A stretch of 55,744 nt of DNA from Deltaproteobacteria bacterium HGW-Deltaproteobacteria-14 (GTDB lineage Bacteria > Myxococcota_A > UBA9042 > PHBI01): contig PHBI01000131.1 of NCBI GenBank assembly GCA_002841945.1, positions 1 to 55,744 of the forward strand, read 5' to 3'. Below the pieces are notes generated by a model, which searched no databases, was not told where the DNA came from, and was given only the letters and a program-made list of their open reading frames with translations. Positions within the stretch are counted from its first letter, which is position 1, and each line of letters opens with the position of its first letter. Positions 1 to 7,777 of the stretch are shown piece by piece. Position numbers and translations under genes: made by a program.

Positions 1-142
1 GCTCGAGGGCGACGACGTCGGCGGCCCGGTCTACGACGCGCTCTTCGCCGCCGCGCTCGCCGCGACCCCGGTCGGCCTCGCCGCCGAGCACCAGACCCAC
101 GCCCCCCGCTGGCGCGCCTGGCTCGCCCGTCCGCGCCCGTGA
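1..142 (+). CDS. C-terminal end of an unknown protein (partial)
   Basis: Frame 2 is open from the left edge to a TGA at 140-142 and gives the last 46 residues of a protein whose start lies outside the window. The tail ends WRAWLARPRP. Nearly every codon ends in G or C, as in the other real genes here, which supports coding. No domain can be recognised from this fragment and no function is proposed. Confidence 0.5.
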   Translation, partial: LEGDDVGGPVYDALFAAALAATPVGLAAEHQTHAPRWRAWLARPRP

Positions 143-578
143 CCTCCGCGCGCGTTCAGCCCGGTCTCGGCCGCGCCGCCGACGCCCGGGGGAGCGAGCC
201 TGGCTGGCCCGAACGGTGGCGGCGCCGCAGGCGGCGTCGGAGCGCTCGAGGCGCACGGCGAGGGCGGGATCGTCGAGCCGGAGTCGTTTCCTCCGGTGAA
301 TGATAGGTTAGGGTCCGTGCCGGAATAAGTTGATCGGATGGCCAAGGAGGCGTCGTCAGGTGCGTGTTCCCGGAAACAAAGGCAGACCGGGCGTCTTCCG
401 AGCTTTCGGGGAGGCGCAGATGGCGGCGGACCCGCCGGCAAGACGACAAGTTATTTCGGCACGGGCCCTTACTCGGGTGGTCTACGAGAGGCCCAACGCC
501 CCGCTCGCGCGTACACCCGTGAACGCGCTCCCGCGCCGCGCCGATCATCGCCTCCACCGCCCCAGCCCCCGAGGTCCC
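143..578. other. gene-free stretch holding a repeat element
   Basis: This stretch lies between the partial gene ending at 142 and the signal-peptide start at 579. Open frames run through it on both strands, but none has a convincing start or product. Its notable content is the lower-GC repeat at 314-466, described separately. I see no tRNA or clear promoter. Confidence 0.5.
314..466 (+). repeat. Dispersed repeat R2, copy A; MITE-like with terminal inverted repeats
   Basis: About 107 bp from 314 are nearly identical to 47020-47126, with a shared core reading GCGTGTTCCCGGAA and later GGCGTCTTCCGAGCTTTCGG. The ends form an inverted repeat: the left end 314-331 is CCGTGCCGGAATAAGTTG, and the reverse complement of 448-466 contains CCGTGCCGAAATAACTTG, matching at 16 of 18 positions. 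A roughly 150 bp unit with terminal inverted repeats and no coding capacity resembles a MITE. No target-site duplication was identified. Copy B at 47 kb lacks the right end. Confidence 0.65.
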
Positions 579-2090
579 ATGCGCTCGTTTACGCCCGCCG
601 CGCTCGCCGCTGTCGCGCTCGCCCTCGTCGCCGCCGCTCCGCCCGCCGCGGCGATGTACCTAACCCCGGATCTGGTCCAGATCCCGGCCGACCGGCTGAT
701 CGCCAACCTGACGCGGCAGCTGGACGCCGCGCCCGCCGACAGCCCCGAGCGGGTGCGCCTCGAGATCGCCCTCGGCCGCCTCCACGCCGCCGCCTGGGCC
801 CAGCGTTCCGGCCCGCTGATGGCCGAGGCGCCGCTCGAGGTGACCATCGAGCGCCCCGAGATCACCGGCGGCCCCGGCGACGCCAACGCCCTGCGCGGCG
901 CCCTCGCCTACCTCGGCGGCCGCGGCGGGTCCGCCGGCTGCGACGCCAAGCGGGTCGCGGCGCGCTGGGACTACACGGGGTCGGTCGTCCTCGAGATCAC
1001 CCTGGCCGCCGTCAAGGGCGAGGTCACGCTCCCCAACCGGGCCGCGAAGGTCCGCGTCATCTCCCAGGACGTCGGCGAGGACGCCGTCGCCGCCTGCCTC
1101 GCCGCCCGGGTGCGGACCCTCGACCACATGCCGGGCGCCGCCACCGCGATCACCGCCCGCGCCCGCTTCACCTTCAGCCAGAGCACGCGGCCGCTCATCC
1201 CCTTCTACGGCTTCGGCGACTCCCACGTCCCGCCCGTCGTCGCCGCCGAGGCCCCCGGCGAGGCCGCCCAGAGGCACCTCACCGCCGCCGCCGCCGCCTA
1301 CCGCCGCGCCATCGCCGCCGCCCCCGACAGCGCCCTCGCGCGCCTCGGCCTCGCCTGGGTGATCGACCAGGCCGGTCGCAAGGACGAGGCCATCGCCGCC
1401 TACCGCGAGACCTTCCGCGCCGCCTGGAAGCAGGAGCGGGGCTTGACCTCGCTCGGCCTCGGCCAGCGGCCCATCGCCTCCGAGGCGGCGGCCTACCTGT
1501 GGCACCTGCTCGACCCGGACGAGGACGCGGCCGAGCGGGCGGAGCTCAAGGCCGCGATCGACAAGCTGATGGTGCTCCCGCGCCCGGTGACCCCGATCGT
1601 GATCCCCCTCGGGGCCGCGGACACCCTCGCGGGGCTCGTTGACCCGGCGGCCGCCGTGGCATTCGATCTCGACGGCAGCGGCCAGGCGCGCCCGTGGGGT
1701 TGGACCCGCCCGGGCGCCGGCTGGCTGGTGTGGGACCAGGCCGGCGACGGCGCGATCCGCTCCGGCCTGCAGCTCTTCGGCGGCGTCTCCTTCTGGAGCT
1801 TCTGGCGCGACGGCTACCAGGCGCTGGCCGCCCTCGACGACGACGGCGACGGCCTCGTGAGCGGCCACGAGCGCCGCGGCCTGGCGGTCTGGGAGGACCG
1901 TGACGGCGACGGCGTCAGCGACCCGGGCGAGGTCGCGGACCTCGACGCGCTCGGCATCGAATCCCTGTCGACCCGCGCGGCGGTCGACGCGGACGGCGCC
2001 CTGAAGAGCGACGGCGGCGTGACGTTCAGCGACGGCCGGGTGCGCCCGACCTGGGACTGGATCAGCGAGGGTGGCTCGCCCACGCGCTAG
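579..2090 (+). CDS. Exported AgmX/TonB-C-like protein with TPR-like segment and EF-hand Ca2+ motifs
   Basis: The chosen ATG opens a clear signal peptide (MRSFTPAALAAVALALVAAA, then PPAAA), so the larger upstream frame is ignored; 503 residues. Around residues 118-205 a region with a lone Cys, a VVLEITL strand and a second Cys near LAARV resembles the AgmX/PglI-type C-terminal (TonB-like) domain. Residues 230-300 are Ala-rich helices like one or two TPRs (AIAAYRETFRAAW). The C-terminal third carries Asp-rich loops typical of EF-hand or dockerin Ca2+ sites: DLDGSG near 362, DDDGDGLVSGHE near 420 and DRDGDGVSDPGE near 440. It is probably periplasmic or outer-surface and Ca2+-binding. The role is unknown, and neighbouring genes do not help. 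Confidence 0.75.
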   Translation: MRSFTPAALAAVALALVAAAPPAAAMYLTPDLVQIPADRLIANLTRQLDAAPADSPERVRLEIALGRLHAAAWAQRSGPLMAEAPLEVTIERPEITGGPGDANALRGALAYLGGRGGSAGCDAKRVAARWDYTGSVVLEITLAAVKGEVTLPNRAAKVRVISQDVGEDAVAACLAARVRTLDHMPGAATAITARARFTFSQSTRPLIPFYGFGDSHVPPVVAAEAPGEAAQRHLTAAAAAYRRAIAAAPDSALARLGLAWVIDQAGRKDEAIAAYRETFRAAWKQERGLTSLGLGQRPIASEAAAYLWHLLDPDEDAAERAELKAAIDKLMVLPRPVTPIVIPLGAADTLAGLVDPAAAVAFDLDGSGQARPWGWTRPGAGWLVWDQAGDGAIRSGLQLFGGVSFWSFWRDGYQALAALDDDGDGLVSGHERRGLAVWEDRDGDGVSDPGEVADLDALGIESLSTRAAVDADGALKSDGGVTFSDGRVRPTWDWISEGGSPTR

Positions 2091-2114
2091 AGTCCCATCC
2101 GGACCCGCCCTCGC

Positions 2115-2429
2115 TCAGCGCAGGTGCCGCGTCGCGTCACGCATCGCCAAGAACGCGCTGGTCGGCAGCGGCATCCCGGCCTGATGCCAGCCCTCGGGGC
2201 CCGCGCTGGCGCGCACATCGAGCTGCGGCGGCACGAACAGCGCCCGCTCGCGTCCGGCGCTGCGCCGCGGCGGCTCGAGGCGCTTCGCGTCCCACGCCGA
2301 GTCGCGCGCGAAGGTGCGCTCCTCCTGCGCGGCCATCTCGAGGGTCTCGACCGCGTAGCCGACCACCCACGAGCGACGGGTCAGCGCGTGGCGGGGGGAG
2401 GCGGCGGCGGGGAGGAGGGAGACGCTCAC
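2115..2429 (-). CDS. Small hypothetical protein
   Basis: From a GTG at 2429 to a TGA at 2115, this frame encodes 104 residues (VSVSLLPAAASPRHALTRRS...). Its codons end in G or C almost without exception, and it contains ordinary residues such as Trp, Tyr and Met in a protein-like mix, which supports real coding. No family is recognised. The Shine-Dalgarno region is poor (CAGGGGC just before GTG), and the frame stays open upstream to about 2570, so the start is uncertain. The gene may have been cut by the adjacent IS110-type remnant. The 16 bp just upstream are repeated exactly at 21655-21670. Confidence 0.45.
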   Translation of the reverse strand: MSVSLLPAAASPRHALTRRSWVVGYAVETLEMAAQEERTFARDSAWDAKRLEPPRRSAGRERALFVPPQLDVRASAGPEGWHQAGMPLPTSAFLAMRDATRHLR

Positions 2430-2514
2430 GCCCCTGTTTTCAGGCCGCCCGGCGCGGCCGGCCAGTTTTTCACCCGGATTTCGGTGCCCGCGCGCGGGGC
2501 TCTCGGCGGGCGGG

Positions 2515-3274
2515 TCGGCTGAAATCGCCGAGCACCTCACGGGAACCTGGCGCGAAGAACACCTCTTCAACCTGGGCTCGGCGCTCCGCCTCTATGACAT
2601 GCTCGACGCCGAGATCACGACCTACAACCAGAAGCTCGATGACGAGTTCCGCAAGCTGGAGCCGCCAGCGAATCACGACACCCCCGTGCCTCCCCATCCG
2701 AACCAGGCGAAGGAGAAGCAGATGCAGCGTCGCGGGGAGGCGCCCCGGCGCGACTCGCTGGCTCGGGTCGCCGGCGTCGACCTCACCCGCATCGACGGTA
2801 TCAGCACCGAAGCCGCGACGACGATCCTCGATGAGGTGGGGCCGGACCTCTCCCGCTTCCCGACCGAGCACCACTTCGTGTCGTTGCTGAAGCTGTGTCC
2901 GAGGAGAGCTGTCTCTGGCGGCAAGCAGCTCTCCAAGCGAGGTCGCAAGGGCACCGGGGCCAACCGCATCGCCGGCATCCTGCGGATGGCTGCCGTCTCG
3001 CTCGGCCGTTCCAAGAGTGGGCTCGGCGCCAACTTCCGCCGCGTTGCCCGCCACAAGGACGGAGGCGTCGCGGTCTTCGCCACGGCCCGCAAGCGCCTGC
3101 TATGGCTAACGCCTGCTCCGCTACGGTCAGCCTTACGTCGACATCGGCGAGGCCGCCTACGACAAGCTCTTCCAGGAGCGGCGGCTGAAGGCGCTCCACG
3201 CCACCGCCCACGCGCTCGGGCTCGAGCTCGTCCCGCTCTCAACTACCCCTGCTGCGGCCCCTCCACAGGGGTAG
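2515..3274 (+). pseudogene. IS110/IS1111-family transposase remnant (N-terminus missing, frameshifted)
   Basis: The readable frame starts around AEIAEHLTGTWREEHLF (about 2518) and covers the helical spacer and the C-terminal transposase_20-like domain of IS110-type enzymes (IDGISTEAATTILDEVG; later SKRGRKGTGANRIAG and ARHKDGGVAVFATARKRL). The N-terminal DEDD catalytic domain is absent. Near 3098-3112 the frame breaks and the typical C-terminus resumes one frame over (LLRYGQPYVDIGEAAYDKLF...LGLELVP), ending at TAG 3272-3274. Truncation plus frameshift means it is inactive. No intact IS ends were identified. Confidence 0.8.
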
Positions 3275-3276
3275 TT
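3241..3276. terminator. Perfect 11-bp stem-loop, likely bidirectional terminator
   Basis: AACTACCCCTG (3241-3251) and CAGGGGTAGTT (3266-3276) are perfect inverted copies around a 14-nt loop. The stem covers the end of the transposase remnant and lies 33 bp before the stop of the AraC gene on the other strand, so it sits between two convergent reading frames. The outer A/T pairs give a short T tract in either direction. It could instead be a subterminal inverted repeat of the old IS. Confidence 0.5.
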
Positions 3277-3308
3277 TCAGGTCAGCTAGGCGGCCTCGAG
3301 CCGGGGCT

Positions 3309-4226
3309 CTATCGACCCGCGCTACCGCCGTGCCGTGGCAGGGCGGCGCGGAACGACTGCGGCGGCGTACCCACCAGAGTCCTGAAGAACCTCGTGAAGT
3401 TATGAGGTTCCGTGAACCCGAGCTCCTCGGCGATAGCCTTGATCGGCAGCTCCAGGTCGGCGAGCATGCGCTTGGCTTCGAGCAGCGTCCTCGCGGCGAT
3501 CGCCTGCCTGGCCGTCGTGCCGCAAGCTGCTATCACGCGTCGGTCGAGGGTGCGCCGCGACACATGGAGCGCGCGCGCGTAGGCGTCGACGCCCTCGCGG
3601 CGCGGGAAGCGCTCTTCGAGGAGGCGCAAGAACCGCCCCACCAGCGGGTCCTCGGGCTCGTGGGCGCCGACCGCCGCCGACACCTCCGGCAGGCCCGCCA
3701 GCTCGTAGAGGAAGACCAAGAACCCCGCCCGGATGGCCTCGGTGGCGAACAGGCGCTGCGGCTCGGAGGTCGCGCCGCGCAGCACCTCGAAGGCCCTCGC
3801 TGCGCGATCGCGGGCGTGGCCGCCGAGATGCACGACCGGCGCCGCGGCCAGCAGCAGGCGGCTGGCCGCGGCGACGCCGGGGGCGTCCGCTTGCAGGGCG
3901 CCCACAAAGCCCGCCGTGAACACCGCCGAGGGGCCCTCGAGCGCCCTCGCCGCGGCGAACGCGTGGACGTGCCCCTCAGGGACGATCAACAGCGACCCCG
4001 CCTCGACCGCTACCGGCTCGAAGTCGACCACGTGCGACGAGGTCCCGCGCTCGACGAGCACGAGCAAGTGAAACCGCACCCGCTGCGGGGACTCCAGATC
4101 GTGCTGCAGATCGCGGCGAAGCAGCTCTTCGACCCGAAAGACCTCCACCTCGAGCGCCAGGCCATCGGGGCGCCGGAAGCGCACGTCGGTCGCGACCGCA
4201 GGTGGCAGCGTGGGATGGTCCCTCAT
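3309..4226 (-). CDS. AraC-family transcriptional regulator
   Basis: The product has 305 residues from an ATG at 4226. The N-terminal half looks like a cupin-type ligand-sensing domain (residues about 30-110, including VDFEPVAVEAGSLLIVPEGH). Residues about 200-300 form the two-helix-turn-helix AraC domain, with YARALHVSRRTLDRRV and the hallmark second HTH around LPIKAIAEELGFTEPHNF followed by FTRFFRTLVGTPPQSFR. It is divergent from the SnoaL-like lipoprotein gene across a 171-bp AT-richer gap, so that gene and its own promoter are the likeliest targets. The much longer frame extending to 5708 is a shadow of two plus-strand genes. Confidence 0.92.
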   Translation of the reverse strand: MRDHPTLPPAVATDVRFRRPDGLALEVEVFRVEELLRRDLQHDLESPQRVRFHLLVLVERGTSSHVVDFEPVAVEAGSLLIVPEGHVHAFAAARALEGPSAVFTAGFVGALQADAPGVAAASRLLLAAAPVVHLGGHARDRAARAFEVLRGATSEPQRLFATEAIRAGFLVFLYELAGLPEVSAAVGAHEPEDPLVGRFLRLLEERFPRREGVDAYARALHVSRRTLDRRVIAACGTTARQAIAARTLLEAKRMLADLELPIKAIAEELGFTEPHNFTRFFRTLVGTPPQSFRAALPRHGGSAGR

Positions 4227-4397
4227 GGGTAAAACGATAGCCGAAGTGGCCGCTTTGCTCCACCAAACCCACAGTATGTCTTGTTTCGATAGGATGTTGG
4301 CGAGAGTCGCTATTCCCGGGCGGCGCGCCGGGCGGCATGGTTCGGGGCAACGACGGGCCGGGTGCCCGTCGGAGAACCTCAACGGCAGGAGGCCGAC
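4227..4397. promoter_or_regulatory. Divergent promoter region between AraC regulator and SnoaL lipoprotein
   Basis: This 171-bp divergent gap has an AT-richer core at 4227-4310 (TATGTCTTGTTTCGATAGG and surroundings) within a very GC-rich sequence, as expected for promoters and an AraC-type operator. No clean -35/-10 pair or repeated operator half-site could be fixed by eye. A good Shine-Dalgarno, AGGAGG at 4387-4392, precedes the ATG at 4398. Confidence 0.35.
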
Positions 4398-5285
4398 ATG
4401 ACTGACCTGAAGCGCTTTGGAATGACCTGGGCACCGATCATCTCCCTGGTGGGGGCGATGGGCATCGGCGGCTGCGCCTCGTCCGAGACCGCGCGAGCGC
4501 CGGGCGGTGGCGAAACCAGCCAGAAGACCATGAAACAACAGGTGTTCGAGCTGCTGCGCAGCATCGAGACCGGCGTTCCGGCGCCGATCGCGAGCATCAA
4601 CCCGGACCAGTACACCCAGCACAACCTCGGGGTCGCCGACGGCCTCGCGGGCTTCGGCGCGGTCTTGCATGCGCTGCCGCCAGGGTCGGCGAGGGCGCGC
4701 CCGGTGAGGGTCTTCGCCGACGGCGAGCTCGTCTTCGCCCACACCGAGTACGACTTCTTCGGCCCGAAGATCGGCTTCGACATCTTCCGCTTCGAGGACG
4801 GCCGCATCGTCGAGCACTGGGACAACCTCCAGGAGACCCCTTCCGGGCCGAACCCGAGCGGGCACAGCATGATCGACGGGCCGACCGAGGCGACGGACCT
4901 CGACCAGACCGAGGCCAACAAGGCGCTCGTCCGGGGCTTCATGGACGACGTGCTCGTGAATGGGCGTATGGACCGCCTCGCCAGCTACTTCGATGGAGAC
5001 AGCTACGTTCAGCACAACCCCACCATGGGCGATGGGCTGTCCGGGCTCGGCGCGGGGCTGAGGGCCATGGCGGAGGCGGGGATCACGATGACCTTCGAGC
5101 GGGTCCACCGGGTGCTCGGCGAGGGGAGCTTCGTGCTGGTCGTGAGCGAGGGCACGCTCGCCGGCACGCCGACGGCCTTCTACGACCTCTTCCGCGTCGC
5201 CGGCGGACGGATCGCCGAGCACTGGGACACTATCCAGGCCATCCCGCCTCGGGAGCAGTGGCGGAACCCCAACGGCAAGTTCTGA
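4398..5285 (+). CDS. Lipoprotein with two tandem SnoaL-like (NTF2-fold) domains
   Basis: The ATG at 4398, just after AGGAGG, gives 295 residues with a lipoprotein signal (LVGAMGIGGC, Cys at about residue 26). Two related halves follow. Each has an HN motif (YTQHNLGVADGLAG; YVQHNPTMGDGLSG) and a closing DxFRxxxGRIxEHWDxxQ motif, as in SnoaL-like polyketide-cyclase/ketosteroid-isomerase-like proteins. Residues 45-155 and 175-290 form the duplicated units. Such proteins are usually annotated as predicted SnoaL-like aldol-condensation enzymes, and the substrate is unknown. The location is probably the periplasm or outer membrane. Divergence from the AraC gene suggests inducible control. Confidence 0.85.
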   Translation: MTDLKRFGMTWAPIISLVGAMGIGGCASSETARAPGGGETSQKTMKQQVFELLRSIETGVPAPIASINPDQYTQHNLGVADGLAGFGAVLHALPPGSARARPVRVFADGELVFAHTEYDFFGPKIGFDIFRFEDGRIVEHWDNLQETPSGPNPSGHSMIDGPTEATDLDQTEANKALVRGFMDDVLVNGRMDRLASYFDGDSYVQHNPTMGDGLSGLGAGLRAMAEAGITMTFERVHRVLGEGSFVLVVSEGTLAGTPTAFYDLFRVAGGRIAEHWDTIQAIPPREQWRNPNGKF

Positions 5286-5397
5286 CCCGCGCCCGGCGGA
5301 GCGGCGACCCCGACCCGAGTCGGGGGTGGCCGCCGCGACCGCTCCGCGACCGCGACCGCCGTTCACATCGACGCGACATCGGCGCGTGGTATAGCGT

Positions 5398-6501
5398 GTG
5401 GACGTGTCAGCACCGCCTCGTCGTCGCGAGGGTCGCGCCCTCTCGCTGCTCGGTCTCGTCTGGGCCGCCGCGATCGGTTGTTCGTCCTCTGATGGCGTGC
5501 CGGTCGATGTCTCCGCGGAGGTCGCGGCGCGCGACGTCGTCGCCGTCGCCGACGCCGCCCCCCTAGCCGACACCGACACCGTCGCCGACACCGACACCGA
5601 CACCGTCGCCGTCGCCGACACGGGCGAGGACATCGGGGCCAGCGGCCCGGTCGGGCGCCGCCTGCGGCTCGACGACGGCCGCGTCGTCGAGGGCGAGCTC
5701 ATATCCATCTACGACGGGGCGCTGTGGCAGGACCCGGACGACGGTGGGCGCCTGCTCGGCCTCTTCGATCCGGAGCGCTTCGTGGACAGCTACGCGGACC
5801 GGTCGATCGTCTTCGTCGACGAGCGGGCGGTGGTCGCCGATGAGCCGGTGGCGCTGCCCGCAGGCCGACTCGAATACCGCGACTGGCTCCTGTCGCGCGG
5901 CGTCGCCCTGAGCGCGGTGCCGCTCGCGAGCCCGGCGTACGTCATCACGGGGCACGAGGACCACCACCTCGCGGAGGATGGCTACGGCGACTTCGCGTGG
6001 GACCTCGTGCTCGCGGAGGACGACGGTGTGCGCTGGCGCGGTGACGGGCTCGACCTCGAGGACTACCTGAGCTGGGGCGCGCCGGTCACCGCGCCGGTCG
6101 CCGGCGAGGTCGTGGAGGTGGTGCGCGACGCCGACGACATCCCGCCGGGCGCCCTGCCCCCCGAGGGCATCGACGCCGTCGAGAACCTCGTGGGGATCAG
6201 GGTCGCTGGGCTCTACACCGTCTATCTCCTACACCTGCAGCAGGGCTCGGTCCCAGCCGAGGTGGCTCCCGGCGTGACCGTCGCGGCCGGCGACGCCGTA
6301 GGCCGCGTCGGCAACTCGGGCACGACCCTCGAGCCGCACCTCCACGTCGTGCTCTTGATGTGGGACGCCGAGCGCGAGCGCTATTGGAGCGTGCCGGCCG
6401 AGTTCCTCGACGTCTGGCAGAGCGTTCGCTCGACCGGCGCCGTGCGCCTCGACCGCTACGACCCCGAGCAGGGCGACTGGATCGGCAGCGCCCCGTTCTG
6501 A
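5398..6501 (+). CDS. M23 (LytM)-type peptidase lipoprotein
   Basis: Starts at a GTG (5398; GTG 5404 is also possible) and has 367 residues. A signal peptide ends at a lipobox (VWAAAIGC), followed by an Asp/Thr-rich linker with repeated ADTDT units at about residues 55-80. The C-terminal domain matches lysostaphin-type M23 metallopeptidases. HEDHH near 185 and FAWDL near 200 supply the first metal-ligand region, GAPVTAPVAGEVVEV is the core strand, and EPHLHV near 312 is the HxH motif. The spacing of the first His and Asp is looser than in textbook HxxxD, so activity on peptidoglycan is likely but not assured. It may be an envelope cell-wall hydrolase or an inactive LytM-like scaffold. Confidence 0.8.
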   Translation: MDVSAPPRRREGRALSLLGLVWAAAIGCSSSDGVPVDVSAEVAARDVVAVADAAPLADTDTVADTDTDTVAVADTGEDIGASGPVGRRLRLDDGRVVEGELISIYDGALWQDPDDGGRLLGLFDPERFVDSYADRSIVFVDERAVVADEPVALPAGRLEYRDWLLSRGVALSAVPLASPAYVITGHEDHHLAEDGYGDFAWDLVLAEDDGVRWRGDGLDLEDYLSWGAPVTAPVAGEVVEVVRDADDIPPGALPPEGIDAVENLVGIRVAGLYTVYLLHLQQGSVPAEVAPGVTVAAGDAVGRVGNSGTTLEPHLHVVLLMWDAERERYWSVPAEFLDVWQSVRSTGAVRLDRYDPEQGDWIGSAPF

Positions 6502-6538
6502 ATCGAAGCCGGGCGGGGATCGCAGACGCCCGGTCGCC

Positions 6539-7411
6539 TCAGGCGAGGCGCATCGGATCGGGCAGCTCCCCGGGCGGTGACTCCAGGGGCGTGGGATCGG
6601 CCACGAACTCGAGCACCTTGTTGATGATCTTGGCGTAGTACACGCCGTCGGTGGTGCGCTCATCGAGGGTGTAGCTGCTCTCCACGACCCGTCGCACCTC
6701 GAGCCGGTCCGGCTGGCCGTCTTCGCCCTCGACGACCCAGGGCGCCTTCTTGACCTGGCCGACGACCGCAAAGAACGGGATCGTGCCGTACTCGTAGAGG
6801 TGGTGCAGGACCGGATCGAGCTCGATGGAGCCGAGGTTGGCCAGAAAGACGCTCGCGTAGAACGGGTCGCTCTTGATGAAGGAGGCGGGCAGCAGGTTGA
6901 AGTAGTCCAGCACCCCGACGAACCACATCACGATGCGGGTCATGAAGCGCGGCATGCGCGTGAGCGTGTTGGAGATGCCCTCGGAGCCGCTCGAGGTCGA
7001 CGCCTTGGTCTTCTCGATGGCGCTGTGCACCCGCTTGACGGTGTCGTCGAAGCTGTCGTTGGGGTCGAAGCGGAGCTTCAGGGTCGTCTCGCCGGCCGCC
7101 GTGGTGAGCGCGCGCTTGACGACGAAGGTCAACACGATCTCGTTGCGCTGATAGATGCGACGGCCCACCACGAAGCGGTTGGCGTCGGGCATCGTGGCGA
7201 GGCCGCGGACGATGGCCGCGAGGAAGACATAGAAGATCGAGAGCTTGGTCCCGTGCTTGGCGTTGTAGGCGGCGAGCCAGACCAGGGTCTTCTCCACGTT
7301 GGTGGTCTGGCGATAGTAGATGGTCGACTCCTGACGCGAGGTGATCAGGAACGGGAACATCTTGCGGAAGCCCGGGAGCTTCCTGAGCAACGTGCCATCT
7401 TTTCTGCCCAC
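6539..7411 (-). CDS. 2-oxoacid dehydrogenase E2-type acyltransferase-fold protein lacking lipoyl domain and catalytic His
   Basis: GTG at 7411 is chosen because GGAGG lies 7 nt upstream; 290 residues. The protein resembles the catalytic (chloramphenicol-acetyltransferase fold) domain of dihydrolipoamide acyltransferases, with a FPFLITSRQESTIYY start, an NRFVVGRRIYQRNEIVLTF region and a final LDERTTDGVYYAKII. In true E2 enzymes that last motif is DHRxxDG. Here Glu replaces the catalytic His. There is no lipoyl or E3-binding domain, and the gene is separated from the dehydrogenase operon. It probably uses the fold for another acyl transfer, or for binding. The substrate is unknown. Confidence 0.72.
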   Translation of the reverse strand: MGRKDGTLLRKLPGFRKMFPFLITSRQESTIYYRQTTNVEKTLVWLAAYNAKHGTKLSIFYVFLAAIVRGLATMPDANRFVVGRRIYQRNEIVLTFVVKRALTTAAGETTLKLRFDPNDSFDDTVKRVHSAIEKTKASTSSGSEGISNTLTRMPRFMTRIVMWFVGVLDYFNLLPASFIKSDPFYASVFLANLGSIELDPVLHHLYEYGTIPFFAVVGQVKKAPWVVEGEDGQPDRLEVRRVVESSYTLDERTTDGVYYAKIINKVLEFVADPTPLESPPGELPDPMRLA

Positions 7412-7777
7412 GGGGCGGCCTCCGGATGCGTGGCGGACGACGTGGCAACGCCAGCCCGGCCGGGTCTGGCGGTGTGTCCGGCCCAGACAGTCCCAGCCCG
7501 CCAGGGCGCGGTCCAGCGCGGCGATGGCCGCGGGGAAAACATTGACACAACCAGCGCGTCGACCGGGCGCCCGCAGCGCGGCGGGGCGCCGCCTCGTCAC
7601 CGCGGCTGGCGCTCGGGCGAGACGGTCCCAACCGAGCCGGCCCAGCGCCTCGATGAAGGTCGGCCGCCGCCGCCGTGTGCCGGGACTTCGCTACGTGTCA
7701 CGTACAAGGGGCTCGACGCCCGCGGGGCGGACGACGCATAATCGTGGTCCGTCATCGCAACGCAACCCGGATCCCCC
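7412..7777 (+). promoter_or_regulatory. Divergent gap with 13-bp palindrome and possible promoter for the LamG lipoprotein
   Basis: This gap separates two divergent genes and has no credible open frame. TACGTG-T-CACGTA at 7692-7704 is a perfect palindrome and a candidate operator. Downstream, TCGACG (7713-7718) and CATAAT (7737-7742), 18 bp apart, form a plausible -35/-10 pair about 35 bp before the ATG at 7778. The assignments were made by eye and are tentative. Confidence 0.3.

Noticed and set aside
143..578. Minus-strand frame through repeat R2 as a small protein gene
   Set aside because: The frame coincides with a repeat that also occurs elsewhere and has no start signal; the reading is incidental.
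4230..5708. Extension of the AraC frame to a 799-residue protein
   Set aside because: The upstream part is antisense to the SnoaL and M23 genes, and an AraC-length product begins at the ATG at 4226.
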